A model generated the notes under the pieces. It saw nothing but the letters and a program-made list of their open reading frames with translations, made no database searches and was not told where the DNA came from. A stretch of 52,114 bases of DNA from Amycolatopsis keratiniphila subsp. keratiniphila (GTDB lineage Bacteria > Actinomycetota > Actinomycetes > Mycobacteriales > Pseudonocardiaceae). Positions 42,066-52,114 of this stretch are shown one piece after another (within the stretch, counting starts at the first letter, position 1; every line of letters begins with the position of its first letter). The stretch is from positions 61,340-113,453 of the forward strand of contig NZ_LQMT02000003.1 in the NCBI RefSeq assembly GCF_001620365.2, given 5' to 3'. Made by a program: the position numbers and the translations under genes.

Positions 42066-43687
42066 GCCGGTACTTTCGTACTCACGACCTCGTCGGCCAC
42101 ATGTGTCCACAAAGGACTTTGACTGAACACGACGGTGGTCTTGCCGCGCCGCAGCTTCGCGACGCGTTCGGTTATGCGGGCTTCGGTATGCGCGTCGACG
42201 GCCGAGGTCGGCTCGTCGAGCAGCAGGACGTCGGCGTCGGTCGCCAGCGCGCGGGCCAGGTTCAGCCGCTGCCGCTGACCGCCGGAGACCTCACGTCCGC
42301 GTTCACCGATCACCTCGTCGACGCCGTTGGGCAGCGCGTCCACGATGTCCTCGGCGTCCGCCGCGTACAGCGCTTCGGTGATCTCGACGCCGCCGGGCTC
42401 GGTGGGGCTGACCTGTTCGCGCAGCACACCGGAGAACCAGATGTCCTGGTTGTGCGCGAACACGACCCGCCGCCGCAGCTCGTCCAGCGCGACCCGGTCC
42501 ACCGGAACGCCGCCGACGAGAGCAGGTTCACTCGGATCGGTGAACCGCGCCATCCGCGACGCCACCGCTTCGGCGTCGGCCCCGACGTCGATGACGGTCA
42601 GCTTCCCGGCTTCGACCTTGATCCCGGACGTCTCGTCGTACAGGTCCAGCGGGCCTTCCGGCAGCGACACCGGGTGCTCCGGCTCGGCGAGCGTGCGTTC
42701 GGTGGACAGCAGTTTGCACACCTTCCGCGCCGAAACCAGCGCGGCGCTCAGCACGCCCGCGAACTCGGTCGCCGTCGTCACCGGGATCACCAGGAACACC
42801 GAGATGCCGTAGAACGTGATCAGCTCGCCGACGCGGATGGTGCCGTTCATCGTCGCCTGCGCGCCCAGCCAGGTGATGGCCACCGTGACCAGTCCCGGCA
42901 GCGCGATCTCCGCGGCCGCGAGCCACGCTTCGCTGCGTCCGACCTGGACACCGGCCGCGCGGACCTTCTGGCTGGAGCGGCGGAAGCGGTCGAGGAACTG
43001 CTTCTCACCGCCGACACCGCGAAGGATCCGCAGGCCGGAGACGATGTCCGCGGCCAGCGCGTTGACCTCGGTCTTCTCCTCGCGCTGCTTCGTCTGACGC
43101 TTCTCCAGCGGCTTCAGCAGCGGCCCGATGCCCACCACCGCCAGCGGGACACCGATCAGCGCGACCACACCGAGCAGCGGCGACGTCGTCAGCAGCGCCG
43201 TCGCGCACACGATGAACGCGATCAGCGAACCGAACGCCCGCCCGAGCACCTCGAAGGAGTCACCGATCGGGTTGATGTCGCTGGTGGTGATCGCGACCAC
43301 GTCACCCGTGGTGGTCGTGTCGCGCAGATTCGCGCCCAGCTTCGCCGCGTGTTCGGTGGCGAGGCGCTGCGTCACCCCGGCGCCGTGGATCCAGCAGCCG
43401 TAGGACGCGAAATGCTGCACCGTGCCCGCGAGCGTCTGCGCGATCCCGAGCCCGGCGGCCGCGAGGCCCCACAGCCAGACGGAATCGCCGTCGCCCCGGC
43501 CGATCGCGTCGATGCCCCGGCCGATCGCGACCGGCAGAAGGGCGATCGGCAACGACCACAGCGCACCGCTGATCGCCGAGACGGCGAGCAGTCCCGGACG
43601 CGCGAGCATCATCCTGACCAGGTACCGCCAGGCGGTCGGCTTGGCGGGCAGGCGTAGTCGCGGAAGCGGATATGTGGCGGAAAGCAC
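42062..43687 (-). CDS. ABC exporter subunit, Walker A missing
   Basis: The 541-residue membrane-ATPase fusion has a good signature VSGGQRQRLNLARAL and Walker B DVLLLDEPTSAVD. Walker A, however, is replaced by DVGADAEAV (no GKS/T), and the H-loop is VVFSQSPL (no His). It therefore cannot bind ATP normally at its own site and must work as the partner of the 575-residue protein. The start is uncertain: GTG at 43687 follows TAACGT, while ATG at 43759 would leave only 23 bases to purL. Confidence 0.9.
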   Translation of the reverse strand: MLSATYPLPRLRLPAKPTAWRYLVRMMLARPGLLAVSAISGALWSLPIALLPVAIGRGIDAIGRGDGDSVWLWGLAAAGLGIAQTLAGTVQHFASYGCWIHGAGVTQRLATEHAAKLGANLRDTTTTGDVVAITTSDINPIGDSFEVLGRAFGSLIAFIVCATALLTTSPLLGVVALIGVPLAVVGIGPLLKPLEKRQTKQREEKTEVNALAADIVSGLRILRGVGGEKQFLDRFRRSSQKVRAAGVQVGRSEAWLAAAEIALPGLVTVAITWLGAQATMNGTIRVGELITFYGISVFLVIPVTTATEFAGVLSAALVSARKVCKLLSTERTLAEPEHPVSLPEGPLDLYDETSGIKVEAGKLTVIDVGADAEAVASRMARFTDPSEPALVGGVPVDRVALDELRRRVVFAHNQDIWFSGVLREQVSPTEPGGVEITEALYAADAEDIVDALPNGVDEVIGERGREVSGGQRQRLNLARALATDADVLLLDEPTSAVDAHTEARITERVAKLRRGKTTVVFSQSPLWTHVADEVVSTKVPA

Positions 43688-43769
43688 GATTGCCGACGTT
43701 AAGCCGATCACCGTCGCGGGCGCGACCGATTTATGCGTGGGCGACCGACGGGTGAACATTCCCCTCGCC

Positions 43770-43775
43770 TATTCT
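43770..43775 (+). promoter_or_regulatory. -10-like TATTCT just upstream of purL
   Basis: TATTCT ends 7 bases before the GTG of purL, and no ribosome site intervenes. Confidence 0.5.
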
Positions 43776-43782
43776 CAAGGCC

Positions 43783-46089
<2,307 letters not shown>

Positions 46090-46095
46090 TAGTTC

Positions 46096-46150
46096 GTCCG
46101 TGAAGGCCTCCTTGCCTACCCTGAAGGTAGTGAAGGAGGCCTTCACGGAC
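46096..46150. repeat. GTGAAGGCC-type hairpin (copy B3)
   Basis: Arms 46096-46113 and 46133-46150 pair perfectly over 18 bases. Inside, CTACC (46116-46120) pairs with GGTAG (46126-46130) after a small internal loop. It lies between the convergent purL and the 280-residue membrane-protein gene. Confidence 0.9.
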
Positions 46151-46171
46151 TTGCGGGCGGGCCCAAGACAC

Positions 46172-47014
46172 TCACGAGCCGGGAAGCGTCGATCCGGAAG
46201 GGAACTCCGCGCCCTCAAGCGACGGCGGCTCCGCGAAGGTGGCCACGCTGAAGTCGACGGGCTTCCCCACGACGAGATGGTCCAGCGACACCTTGCGTTC
46301 GAAGCTCGCCCTCGTGAGGTCGAGTGACCCGTGGATGGTCACGTCCTTGAGCGAGAACTTCCCGGAGATCTGGGCGTCGGTGAGATCCACGTAGCTCGCC
46401 ACCTCGCAACGATCCGCCCCGAACCAGCCGACGCGCCTGCCGAGCAGTTCGAGCTTGTCGAGCCGGGCGTCACTGAGGTTGAGCCCCAGCGTCGGCCCGG
46501 TGGTGCCGGCATGGGGAAGGATGTCGCGGATCAGCCGCTCGGCCGCGCGCCGGACCAGCCGTTCGCGTTCCGCGGCCGCCTTGTTTTCCGTGTCCCACTT
46601 GGTCTCGCTCGGGAACTTCGGATGGTCGAACGGCCGCCGCAGGTAGGCGCACAACACGTCGAGCACCGTCTGCCGGTACTCTGGACGGGTCCTGGCCAGT
46701 CCGGCGAGTGAATGCATCGCGCCGACCCGGACCTGATCGGCCTCGTTTCCCAGCAGTTCGATCGATTTGGCGAACCGCTCGTCTGAGATCCGGCTGCGCT
46801 CGATCTCGTGCCGGTCCTCTTCGGTCCGCCGTCGCCGGTCGTTGAGCCACAGGCCGTAGAGCGCGGCGATCGCCCCGCCCGCCAGCGCGCCGGTCTTGAG
46901 CGCGTCGCCGCGGCTGGTCGCGCGATCCGTGAGAAGCCAGGCGGTGACCCCCACGAGCACCACGACCGACGACAGCAACGTCCACAACAACGGAGACTTG
47001 AGCAGGCGTCTCAT
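46172..47014 (-). CDS. Membrane protein with a pentapeptide-like tail (paralogue 1)
   Basis: The 280-residue protein has two N-terminal hydrophobic segments (LLWTLLSSVVVLVGVTAWLL and TGALAGGAIAALYGLWL), a charged coil, and a conserved block GNEADQVRVGAMHSLAGLAR followed by VLCAYLRRPFDHP. The C terminus has weak A(D/N)L-type repeats (DLTDAQISGKFSLKDVTI). It matches the adjacent 369-residue protein over the first 150 residues. The ATG overlaps that gene's stop. Function is unknown. Confidence 0.8.
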   Translation of the reverse strand: MRRLLKSPLLWTLLSSVVVLVGVTAWLLTDRATSRGDALKTGALAGGAIAALYGLWLNDRRRRTEEDRHEIERSRISDERFAKSIELLGNEADQVRVGAMHSLAGLARTRPEYRQTVLDVLCAYLRRPFDHPKFPSETKWDTENKAAAERERLVRRAAERLIRDILPHAGTTGPTLGLNLSDARLDKLELLGRRVGWFGADRCEVASYVDLTDAQISGKFSLKDVTIHGSLDLTRASFERKVSLDHLVVGKPVDFSVATFAEPPSLEGAEFPSGSTLPGS

Positions 47015-48120
47015 GCGTCCTTCATCGTGAGCCGGGCGCGGCCGTCCGGAAGGGTTTCGACGGACCAGTCCGCCGGGAGTTCGTGCTCCCTCGCCGGTTC
47101 CACCGACGTGTTGTACAGCGACACCGTGCCGGGTGTCTCACGGAAACTCAGATCCGCGAAACCGTCGAACCGCGCGCGGCGCAGGTCCAGTGTCCCTTTG
47201 AACTCGGCGTCGGCGAAGACGGCGTCCTTCGCGAAGATGCTGTCTTTGAAGGACGTCTCACCCGCGAACACCGTCCCGCGGAATTCGGCGTCCTCGCTGA
47301 ACTGCACCCCGCTGAACCAGGCCCGCTGCTCGAACTTGGCTTCGTTGCACCGGAAGAAGCCGATCTTCTTCTCCTCGGCCGTTCCCGCGCCCGTCAGGTA
47401 GACCGGTCCCAGGAACACGCAACCGGACAAATTGGTGCTGCTGTACAGACCCGCGTAGCGGAGCAACAGCTTGCCGATCTTCCGCTGAGAAAGATCGAAG
47501 TACTCCAGTACCGCCCCGGTCAGGTCGAGGTCGTAACCGGGCGCGTCCTCGGCATCCGCGGCCGGCAGCAGTTCCCCGATGAGCCGCTGGGCGGTCTGCC
47601 GAACCTGGAGTTCCTGTTCCTGCTCAGGTTTGCCGCGTTCGGGAAGCTTGTTCCCCGGACGTTTCGCCTCTCCTTCGTAACGTGGATGGTCGAACGGCCG
47701 CCGCAGGTACGAGCACAGGATGTCCAGCACGGTCTGCCGGTACAGCTCGCGACCGCGGGCCAGCCCCGCCAGCGCGTGCAGGGCCCCTACCCGCACCTGG
47801 TCGGCGTCGTGCCCGAGGAGCTCGACGGCCTTCGCGAACCGTTCGTCCGAGATCCGGTCCCGGTCCTGGTCGGCCCGCCGCAGCTCCAGCTCCTGCCGTT
47901 GCCGCTCGACCTCCTGCCGCCGTTCCTCCACCCGGCGCCGCCTGTCGTTGAGCCACAACGCGTACAGCGCGACGATGGCGGCGCCGGCGACACCGCCGGT
48001 CTTCAGCGCCTCACTGCGGCTGGTCGCCGGATCCGTCAGCAACCAGCCGCCGACCGCGAGCAACAGGACGAACGAGAGGACGAACGTCCACAGCAACGGG
48101 GAGCGGAGGACCCGCTTCAT
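47011..48120 (-). CDS. Membrane protein with pentapeptide repeats (paralogue 2)
   Basis: The 369-residue protein has the same two membrane segments and conserved block as its neighbour (HDADQVRVGALHALAGLARG, ILCSYLRRPFDHP), with a longer charged coil between. Its C-terminal half has clearer pentapeptide repeats (AEFRGTVFAGETSFKDSIF and on), which would form a right-handed beta helix. The start at 48120 overlaps the stop of the gene before; the longer frame was rejected. Function is unknown. Confidence 0.82.
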   Translation of the reverse strand: MKRVLRSPLLWTFVLSFVLLLAVGGWLLTDPATSRSEALKTGGVAGAAIVALYALWLNDRRRRVEERRQEVERQRQELELRRADQDRDRISDERFAKAVELLGHDADQVRVGALHALAGLARGRELYRQTVLDILCSYLRRPFDHPRYEGEAKRPGNKLPERGKPEQEQELQVRQTAQRLIGELLPAADAEDAPGYDLDLTGAVLEYFDLSQRKIGKLLLRYAGLYSSTNLSGCVFLGPVYLTGAGTAEEKKIGFFRCNEAKFEQRAWFSGVQFSEDAEFRGTVFAGETSFKDSIFAKDAVFADAEFKGTLDLRRARFDGFADLSFRETPGTVSLYNTSVEPAREHELPADWSVETLPDGRARLTMKDA

Positions 48121-48905
48121 CGGGCCTTGGAGACCAGCAGCGAGGAGACGCACCAGGCACCGGACTGGCTCTGCGCGAACATCGTGCCCTTGGCGTCCTC
48201 ACCTTCGACCGTGCCGGTGATCTCGGCCATGACGAGGTTGGTGGTTCCCTGCGTCCGCTTGACCTCCGCCGTGGAGCCCGGCGGAAGGAAGACGTCGAGC
48301 ACGGAGCCCATGCTCGACCGCCGGTTCTCACAGGCCAGGGCGATCGCCCCTTGCCGGTCGCCCGACGAGATCTTGGCGAGGAAGTCCTGGATGACCTTGA
48401 CGCCCTGAGGGTCGCCGGAGCTGCTGCCACCGCTTTCGGTGCTCCGCGGGGTCCTGGTCGTGCTCGACTTCGGGCTGCTGCTCTTCGGCGCGGAGGTCGG
48501 CGCGGGCTCGGACGACGGGGGCGGCGCGGCCGCGGGCTCGTCCTTGCTCAGCAGGAAGCCCGGCGCGACGAACCCGGTGACCCCGAACGCCACCAGCACG
48601 ACCACGCCGATCACGATCCCGATGATCAGTCCGGTCTTGCTCTTCGGCGGCGGCGCGGGCGGGCCACCGAAGCCCTGCTGGTAGCCCTGCTGATTCGGGT
48701 CCCAGCCCTGCTGCGGGTACTGCTGGGTCTGATCCCAGCCCTGCTGGGGCTGCTGCTGGTACTGCTGCGTCTGGTCCCAGCCCTGCTGCTGGCCGTACTG
48801 CTGCGGCTGACCGTATTGCTGGTTCGGGTCCCAGCCACCCTGCTGCGGCTGCTGTCCCTGGGGGTCCTGGCCATAGGGCTGGCCTGGCTGGGGTGGGTAG
48901 GTCAT
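48117..48905 (-). CDS. Gln/Pro-rich membrane-anchored protein
   Basis: The 262-residue protein has a Gln/Tyr/Pro/Gly-rich cytoplasmic part with repeated GWDPNQQ and GWDQTQQY units, then a transmembrane helix near residues 90-112 after PPPKSKTG. A Ser/Pro/Thr linker leads to a small outer domain with two cysteines (LACENRRSS, AWCVSSL). The ATG at 48905 follows AAGGCGAGA. It is the first gene of a coupled operon with the two pentapeptide proteins and a paralogue of the protein at 38521. Confidence 0.8.
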   Translation of the reverse strand: MTYPPQPGQPYGQDPQGQQPQQGGWDPNQQYGQPQQYGQQQGWDQTQQYQQQPQQGWDQTQQYPQQGWDPNQQGYQQGFGGPPAPPPKSKTGLIIGIVIGVVVLVAFGVTGFVAPGFLLSKDEPAAAPPPSSEPAPTSAPKSSSPKSSTTRTPRSTESGGSSSGDPQGVKVIQDFLAKISSGDRQGAIALACENRRSSMGSVLDVFLPPGSTAEVKRTQGTTNLVMAEITGTVEGEDAKGTMFAQSQSGAWCVSSLLVSKAR

Positions 48906-49020
48906 CGGTCTCGCCTTCCGTGCTGGGGCCTGAGGCTGGAGATCAGACGACCGGCGGTCAGCGCTGGTTCCGGATCCGCCCGTGCCAGGGATTTTCAAGG
49001 GGAAGGTACCCCGCGTACCA

Positions 49021-49052
49021 AAACGGCTCCCGGCCGAGGCCGGGAGCCGTTT
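49021..49052 (-). terminator. Terminator hairpin of the GH25 gene
   Basis: Arms 49021-49035 and 49038-49052 are perfectly complementary over 15 bases. Read on the minus strand, the hairpin is followed by T-rich sequence and lies 19 bases past the stop of the lysozyme gene. Confidence 0.8.
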
Positions 49053-49070
49053 CTTCACGGAATGCGCAGC

Positions 49071-49916
49071 TCAGCCGTTGGCCAGTGCCTGCAAGCGGTC
49101 ATAGGCGCCGTTGAAGGTGTTCTGGTCGAGCGGGCTGGAGGTGTACTGCCACACGGTGTAGTAGCCCCAGCCGTAGGGCAGCGCGCCGACGGTGGAGGCG
49201 TATCGCGCGATCCACAGCGGGACCGTGCCACCGAAGTTCTGCGTCGAGCCGACGCAGGTGCTCCACCAGCTCGTCGAGGTGTAGATGACGGGCCAGCGGC
49301 CGGTGCGCGCCTTGTAGCGGTCGTGGAACGCCCGGATCCACGAACCCATGGCGGACTGGCTCAGGCCGTAACAGGTGGCGCCGTACGGGTTGTACTCCAT
49401 GTCCAGCGCGCCCGGCAGGGTCTTGCCGTCCTTGGACCAGCCGCCGCCGTTGTTGATGAAGAAGTCGGCCTGCGCCGCGCCGCTCGAGACGTTCGGCAGG
49501 GCGAAGTGGTACGCGCCGCGGATGAAGCCCTGGTTGTAGGAACCGTTGTACTGCTGGGCGAAGTACGGGTTCTTGTAGCTCGTGCCTTCGGTGGCCTTCG
49601 TCCACACGAAGCGCTTGCCCTGCCCCCACCAGTAGGCCCAGTCGACGTTCTTCTGGTAGCTGGCCACGTCCATGCCCGCGACGGTCGCGAGCACCCCGGC
49701 CTCGGGCTGCGGCTGCGCGGCCTTGGCCTTGGAGTCGGGGGTGGAGTTGTCGCCTTCCACGCGCCGGATCTGCGATCCGATCGTGTGGTCGTTCTGCTGG
49801 AGATCCTGTTCGATCGACATGATCTCGGGGGACGGGGCGGCCGACGCTTGGACCGTGCTGCCGAGCAGGAGCAGCGCGGAGCCGACGGCGATGGCGATTC
49901 TTCGGGAAGTGCGCAT
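49071..49916 (-). CDS. Secreted GH25 lysozyme
   Basis: The 281-residue protein has a Sec signal peptide (RRIAIAVGSALLLLGSTVQASA). The GH25 muramidase domain shows GMDVASYQKNVDW, the WTKATEGTSYKNP segment and the catalytic-region LDMEYNP. The C-terminal WQYTSSPLDQNTFNGAYD is also typical. It should cleave the beta-1,4 bond of peptidoglycan outside the cell. The ATG at 49916 follows GAAGGGATT. A close relative lies 192 bases upstream on the same strand. Confidence 0.93.
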   Translation of the reverse strand: MRTSRRIAIAVGSALLLLGSTVQASAAPSPEIMSIEQDLQQNDHTIGSQIRRVEGDNSTPDSKAKAAQPQPEAGVLATVAGMDVASYQKNVDWAYWWGQGKRFVWTKATEGTSYKNPYFAQQYNGSYNQGFIRGAYHFALPNVSSGAAQADFFINNGGGWSKDGKTLPGALDMEYNPYGATCYGLSQSAMGSWIRAFHDRYKARTGRWPVIYTSTSWWSTCVGSTQNFGGTVPLWIARYASTVGALPYGWGYYTVWQYTSSPLDQNTFNGAYDRLQALANG

Positions 49917-50088
49917 TACGACAATCCCTTCACGGATAACCCTCGCTGAGGACGGCGACCTTGCAGGTGGTAGCCGTCCGGGCACGATTGTTGACGACGA
50001 GTGCCGGGTTTGTCACTAACTTCCGTGAAATTGGTACTACGCGTGGGTGATTTTCATTTCCAAGTAGGGCGAGTTATGTGATCTTGTA

Positions 50089-50108
50089 ACGCCCACTCGG
50101 GTGGGTGT
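50089..50108 (-). terminator. Weak hairpin after the second GH25 gene
   Basis: CCCAC (50092-50096) and GTGGG (50101-50105) pair around a TCGG loop, with three more possible pairs outside, directly after the minus-strand stop. The stem is short. Confidence 0.4.
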
Positions 50109-50924
50109 TCAGCCGAGCGACAGCGCACGCACGCGATCGAACGTGCCGTTGAACCAGTTCTGGTCGCCGGGGAGACTGCCCTTGTTCGAGAACTGCCAGA
50201 TGGTGTGGGTCTTCCAGCTCGCGGGCAGCTCGCCGATCTCCGTGTTGTACCGCGCGATCCACAGCGGGTTCTGCCAGAACACGTTGCTGTTGCCGGTGCA
50301 GCGCTTCCACCAGCTCGTCGACGTGTAGATCGCCGGATGCCGCCCGGTCCGCCACAGATACGTCTCGGCGAACGACGCCATCCACGCGACCATCTGCGCC
50401 GGCGTCTTGCCGTAACAGGTTTCGCCGTACGGGTTGTACTCGACGTCGAGCGCGCCCGGCAGCGTCTTGCCGTCGCCGGACCAGCCGCCGCCGTGGTCGA
50501 CGAAGTAGTGCGCCTGCGCCGCGCCGTCAGAGATGTCGGGGCGCGCGAAGTGGTAGGCGCCGCGGATCAGGCCGACGCCGTAGGAACCGTTGTACTGCTG
50601 GGGAAACCGGGGATTGACGAAGCCGGTGCCTTCGGTCGCCTTCACGTAGACGAACTTCGCGCCGGTCCTGGCGGCCCCGGGCCAGTCGACGTCGCCTTGA
50701 TGACCGCTGACGTCGTGGCCGAGCGTCTGCGCTTCGCCGCCGTACAGCGGCCCCACCGACACGTTGACGCCTTCGTGCAGCGCGATCTGGGAACCGGCGT
50801 AGTGCTCCTCGGCCCCGTCGTACCTGGGCCCGCTTTCCCGTGCGACGGCGGGGGTCTGCGCGAGCAGCAAAACCCCCGCCGCGAGGACGGCCCCCCAGCC
50901 TTTCGAACACACTCTGCGACTCAT
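50109..50924 (-). CDS. Secreted GH25 lysozyme (paralogue)
   Basis: The 271-residue protein has a signal peptide (GAVLAAGVLLLAQTPAVA), then the GH25 domain: GHDVSGHQGDVDW, YVKATEGTGFVNP, LDVEYNPYG and WQFSNKGSLPGDQNWFNG. It parallels the 281-residue lysozyme closely, including HFARPDISDGAAQAHYF against HFALPNVSSGAAQADFF. The start is the ATG at 50924 or a GTG one codon earlier. The pair looks like a duplication with separate terminators. Confidence 0.93.
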   Translation of the reverse strand: MSRRVCSKGWGAVLAAGVLLLAQTPAVARESGPRYDGAEEHYAGSQIALHEGVNVSVGPLYGGEAQTLGHDVSGHQGDVDWPGAARTGAKFVYVKATEGTGFVNPRFPQQYNGSYGVGLIRGAYHFARPDISDGAAQAHYFVDHGGGWSGDGKTLPGALDVEYNPYGETCYGKTPAQMVAWMASFAETYLWRTGRHPAIYTSTSWWKRCTGNSNVFWQNPLWIARYNTEIGELPASWKTHTIWQFSNKGSLPGDQNWFNGTFDRVRALSLG

Positions 50925-51028
50925 CACGTCGCCACGATCCCCCGGACAAAGGGAATCAGCGACTCGAACATCACCCGAAAGAGTTGCTTTCCGGCCGAAA
51001 AAATTGGGCCGAGTGGGTTAACCGGGCC

Positions 51029-51685
51029 CTAACGGCGCTCGTCTGAAAGGGCTTTGTCGAGGTGCTCCGAGGGGACGATCGCGGTGAGCCGGTCGTGCGG
51101 GTTGATCGTCACGGGGTGCCCGGCGAGCAACGGCACCATGTCCCGGCCCAGCACCGCGCGGGCGTGCGGCCATTCGCGCGGGACCAGCGATTTGGCCGTG
51201 TACGCGGGCACGAGCACCTTGCCGTCGGTGTTGTGGAAGCCGATCACCGTGCGCTGCACCGGGGAAAGGGCGTAGACGAACAGCGTCGAGTCGAGGATGA
51301 CGCGCGGCAGGTCGGCGGCCGGGCGGTGGTTCGTGCGCACCAGCTGGAGGAGCTGTTCGAGCTCGTTGCGCGGCTCCGGGAAGCCGAGCGCCTTCGGCGA
51401 AGGACGGTAGCGATCGTTGGGGTGGAAGTCCTCGACGATCTCGCCGCCGCCGTTCACCGGGTACGCGCCGACGACCGCCCAGGACGGCACCGGGCCGTCG
51501 GGATCGAAGGCCTCGTCGATGACGTAAAGCCAGCTGTTCGGGTTGGCCTTGGCGTTGGCGCGCATCTCTTCGGTGATCTTCGGCTTCTTCTTGCCCGCCG
51601 GGCTCGACGCCAACCGATCCGCCTCGTCCCGCTGCGCCATCGCCATCCCCACGTTCCGGGTGCCTGAAGGTTCGTTCGCGCTCAC
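51029..51685 (-). CDS. Type VII secretion system-associated (SseB-like) protein
   Basis: The 218-residue protein has a charged N terminus (KKKPKITEEMRANAKANP) followed by SWLYVIDEAFDPDGPVPSWAVVGAYPV and NDRYRPSPKALGFPEP. Later stretches are VRTNHRPAADLP and ITINPHDRLTAIVP-like. As remembered, this is the pattern of actinobacterial proteins named type VII secretion system-associated, with an SseB-like fold. The GTG follows GGGAGA. It is divergent from the sterol-carrier-type gene. Confidence 0.72.
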   Translation of the reverse strand: MSANEPSGTRNVGMAMAQRDEADRLASSPAGKKKPKITEEMRANAKANPNSWLYVIDEAFDPDGPVPSWAVVGAYPVNGGGEIVEDFHPNDRYRPSPKALGFPEPRNELEQLLQLVRTNHRPAADLPRVILDSTLFVYALSPVQRTVIGFHNTDGKVLVPAYTAKSLVPREWPHARAVLGRDMVPLLAGHPVTINPHDRLTAIVPSEHLDKALSDERR

Positions 51686-51687
51686 TC

Positions 51688-51693
51688 TACTGT
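51688..51693 (+). promoter_or_regulatory. -10-like TACTGT before the sterol-carrier-type gene
   Basis: TACTGT ends 6 bases before the ATG with no ribosome site. The whole gap to the divergent gene is only 14 bases, so its promoter overlaps the neighbouring start. Confidence 0.45.
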
Positions 51694-51699
51694 TCTCCC

Positions 51700-52080
51700 A
51701 TGGCCTCTTCGCGTACGGTCGACCCCGCTGAGTTACGAGCCGCGATCGCGGCGATTTCCCCCTGGTTGAGCGGATCCGGTCCGGATCCGGCCCGTCCCGA
51801 GCTGGCCGCGGCGGTGCGGCTGAGCCTGCGGACGCTGGCCGGGGACGCCCCGGGGAAGAGTGTCGAAGTGCGGGTGCCGCCGTTCGCGGCTGTGCAGTGT
51901 GTCGAAGGATTGAGCCATACCCGCGGGACTCCGCCGAACGTCGTCGAAACGGATCCGCGTACCTGGCTGGAACTGGCGACCGGGCTGCTCGGGTGGGCCG
52001 AAGCCGTCGAATCGGGGCGGGTCACCGCCTCCGGGAGCAGGGCCGATCTGGCCCGCTGGCTGCCCTTGGTCCGCCTCTAG
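51700..52080 (+). CDS. Sterol carrier family protein (Rv0807-like)
   Basis: The 126-residue protein contains VEVRVPPFAAVQCVEGLSHTRGTPPNVVETDPRTW, with the PNVVE-D-W core typical of small actinobacterial SCP-like proteins. As remembered, the M. tuberculosis counterpart Rv0807 sits directly upstream of purF. No lipid-binding function has been shown for this protein. The ATG follows TACTGT by 6 bases. Confidence 0.8.
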   Translation: MASSRTVDPAELRAAIAAISPWLSGSGPDPARPELAAAVRLSLRTLAGDAPGKSVEVRVPPFAAVQCVEGLSHTRGTPPNVVETDPRTWLELATGLLGWAEAVESGRVTASGSRADLARWLPLVRL

Positions 52081-52095
52081 ACCCCGCCCTGGCGT

Positions 52096-52114
52096 GCTAT
52101 GAACGGGACGTTCC
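52096..52114. repeat. Left arm of a palindromic intergenic repeat, cut by the window edge
   Basis: The last 19 bases are the reverse complement of the first 19 bases of the window except at one position. They lie just after the sterol-carrier-type gene. This is presumably the left half of a hairpin that continues outside. Confidence 0.6.

Overview
The window is high-GC actinobacterial DNA. The purine genes, the type VII secretion substrates, the SigE-type ECF sigma factor, the GntR-TetR regulator and a dense set of intergenic palindromes all suggest a member of the Pseudonocardiaceae, most likely Amycolatopsis. The genus is inferred from gene content and remembered repeat types; no search was run.

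The backbone is a scattered purine pathway, all on the + strand and in the order purD (6.0 kb), purB (20.9 kb), purC (28.3 kb), purS-purQ (39.4 kb), purL (43.8 kb). At the right edge lies a small sterol-carrier-type gene of the kind that precedes purF in mycobacteria. Between these genes sit accessory blocks: OsmC/LLM oxidoreductase and two transporters (0-4.5 kb); a secreted glycerophosphodiesterase; a type VII secretion substrate locus (7.4-12.4 kb) with PE-like, DUF3558 lipoprotein, PPE-like, EspG, EspC-like and WXG100-transglycosylase proteins; a flavin monooxygenase divergent from a GntR-TetR regulator, with an aminotransferase (12.7-16.1 kb); a methyltransferase, a HAD phosphatase and threonine aldolase; an ECF sigma/anti-sigma pair; an amino-acid-type ABC importer with three tandem binding proteins (22.5-26.4 kb); MOSC and SAM hydroxide adenosyltransferase genes overlapping tail to tail; two regulator/membrane-protein loci with well-defined operators (29.2-35.2 kb); convergent aldehyde dehydrogenase and GMC oxidoreductase; a heterodimeric ABC exporter with one degenerate ATP site (40.3-43.7 kb); a translationally coupled three-gene membrane-protein operon (46.2-48.9 kb); two GH25 lysozymes; and a type VII-associated SseB-like protein.

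Two sequence-level patterns run across the window. First, gaps between genes carry several families of long, nearly perfect hairpins (ATGAAAGGG, GTGAAGGCC, GTTGCGAAAG, GTCGTGAGTGG and CACGCGTGAT types). The window also begins and ends inside copies of one such family. Many hairpins lie between convergent genes, where they could act as two-way terminators. At least one copy carries compensating changes in both arms. Second, many genes, including purD, purB, purC and purL, have a TAnnnT hexamer ending 6-7 bases before an ATG/GTG and no clear Shine-Dalgarno sequence. This suggests leaderless transcripts.

No rRNA, tRNA, CRISPR array, prophage or transposase was seen.
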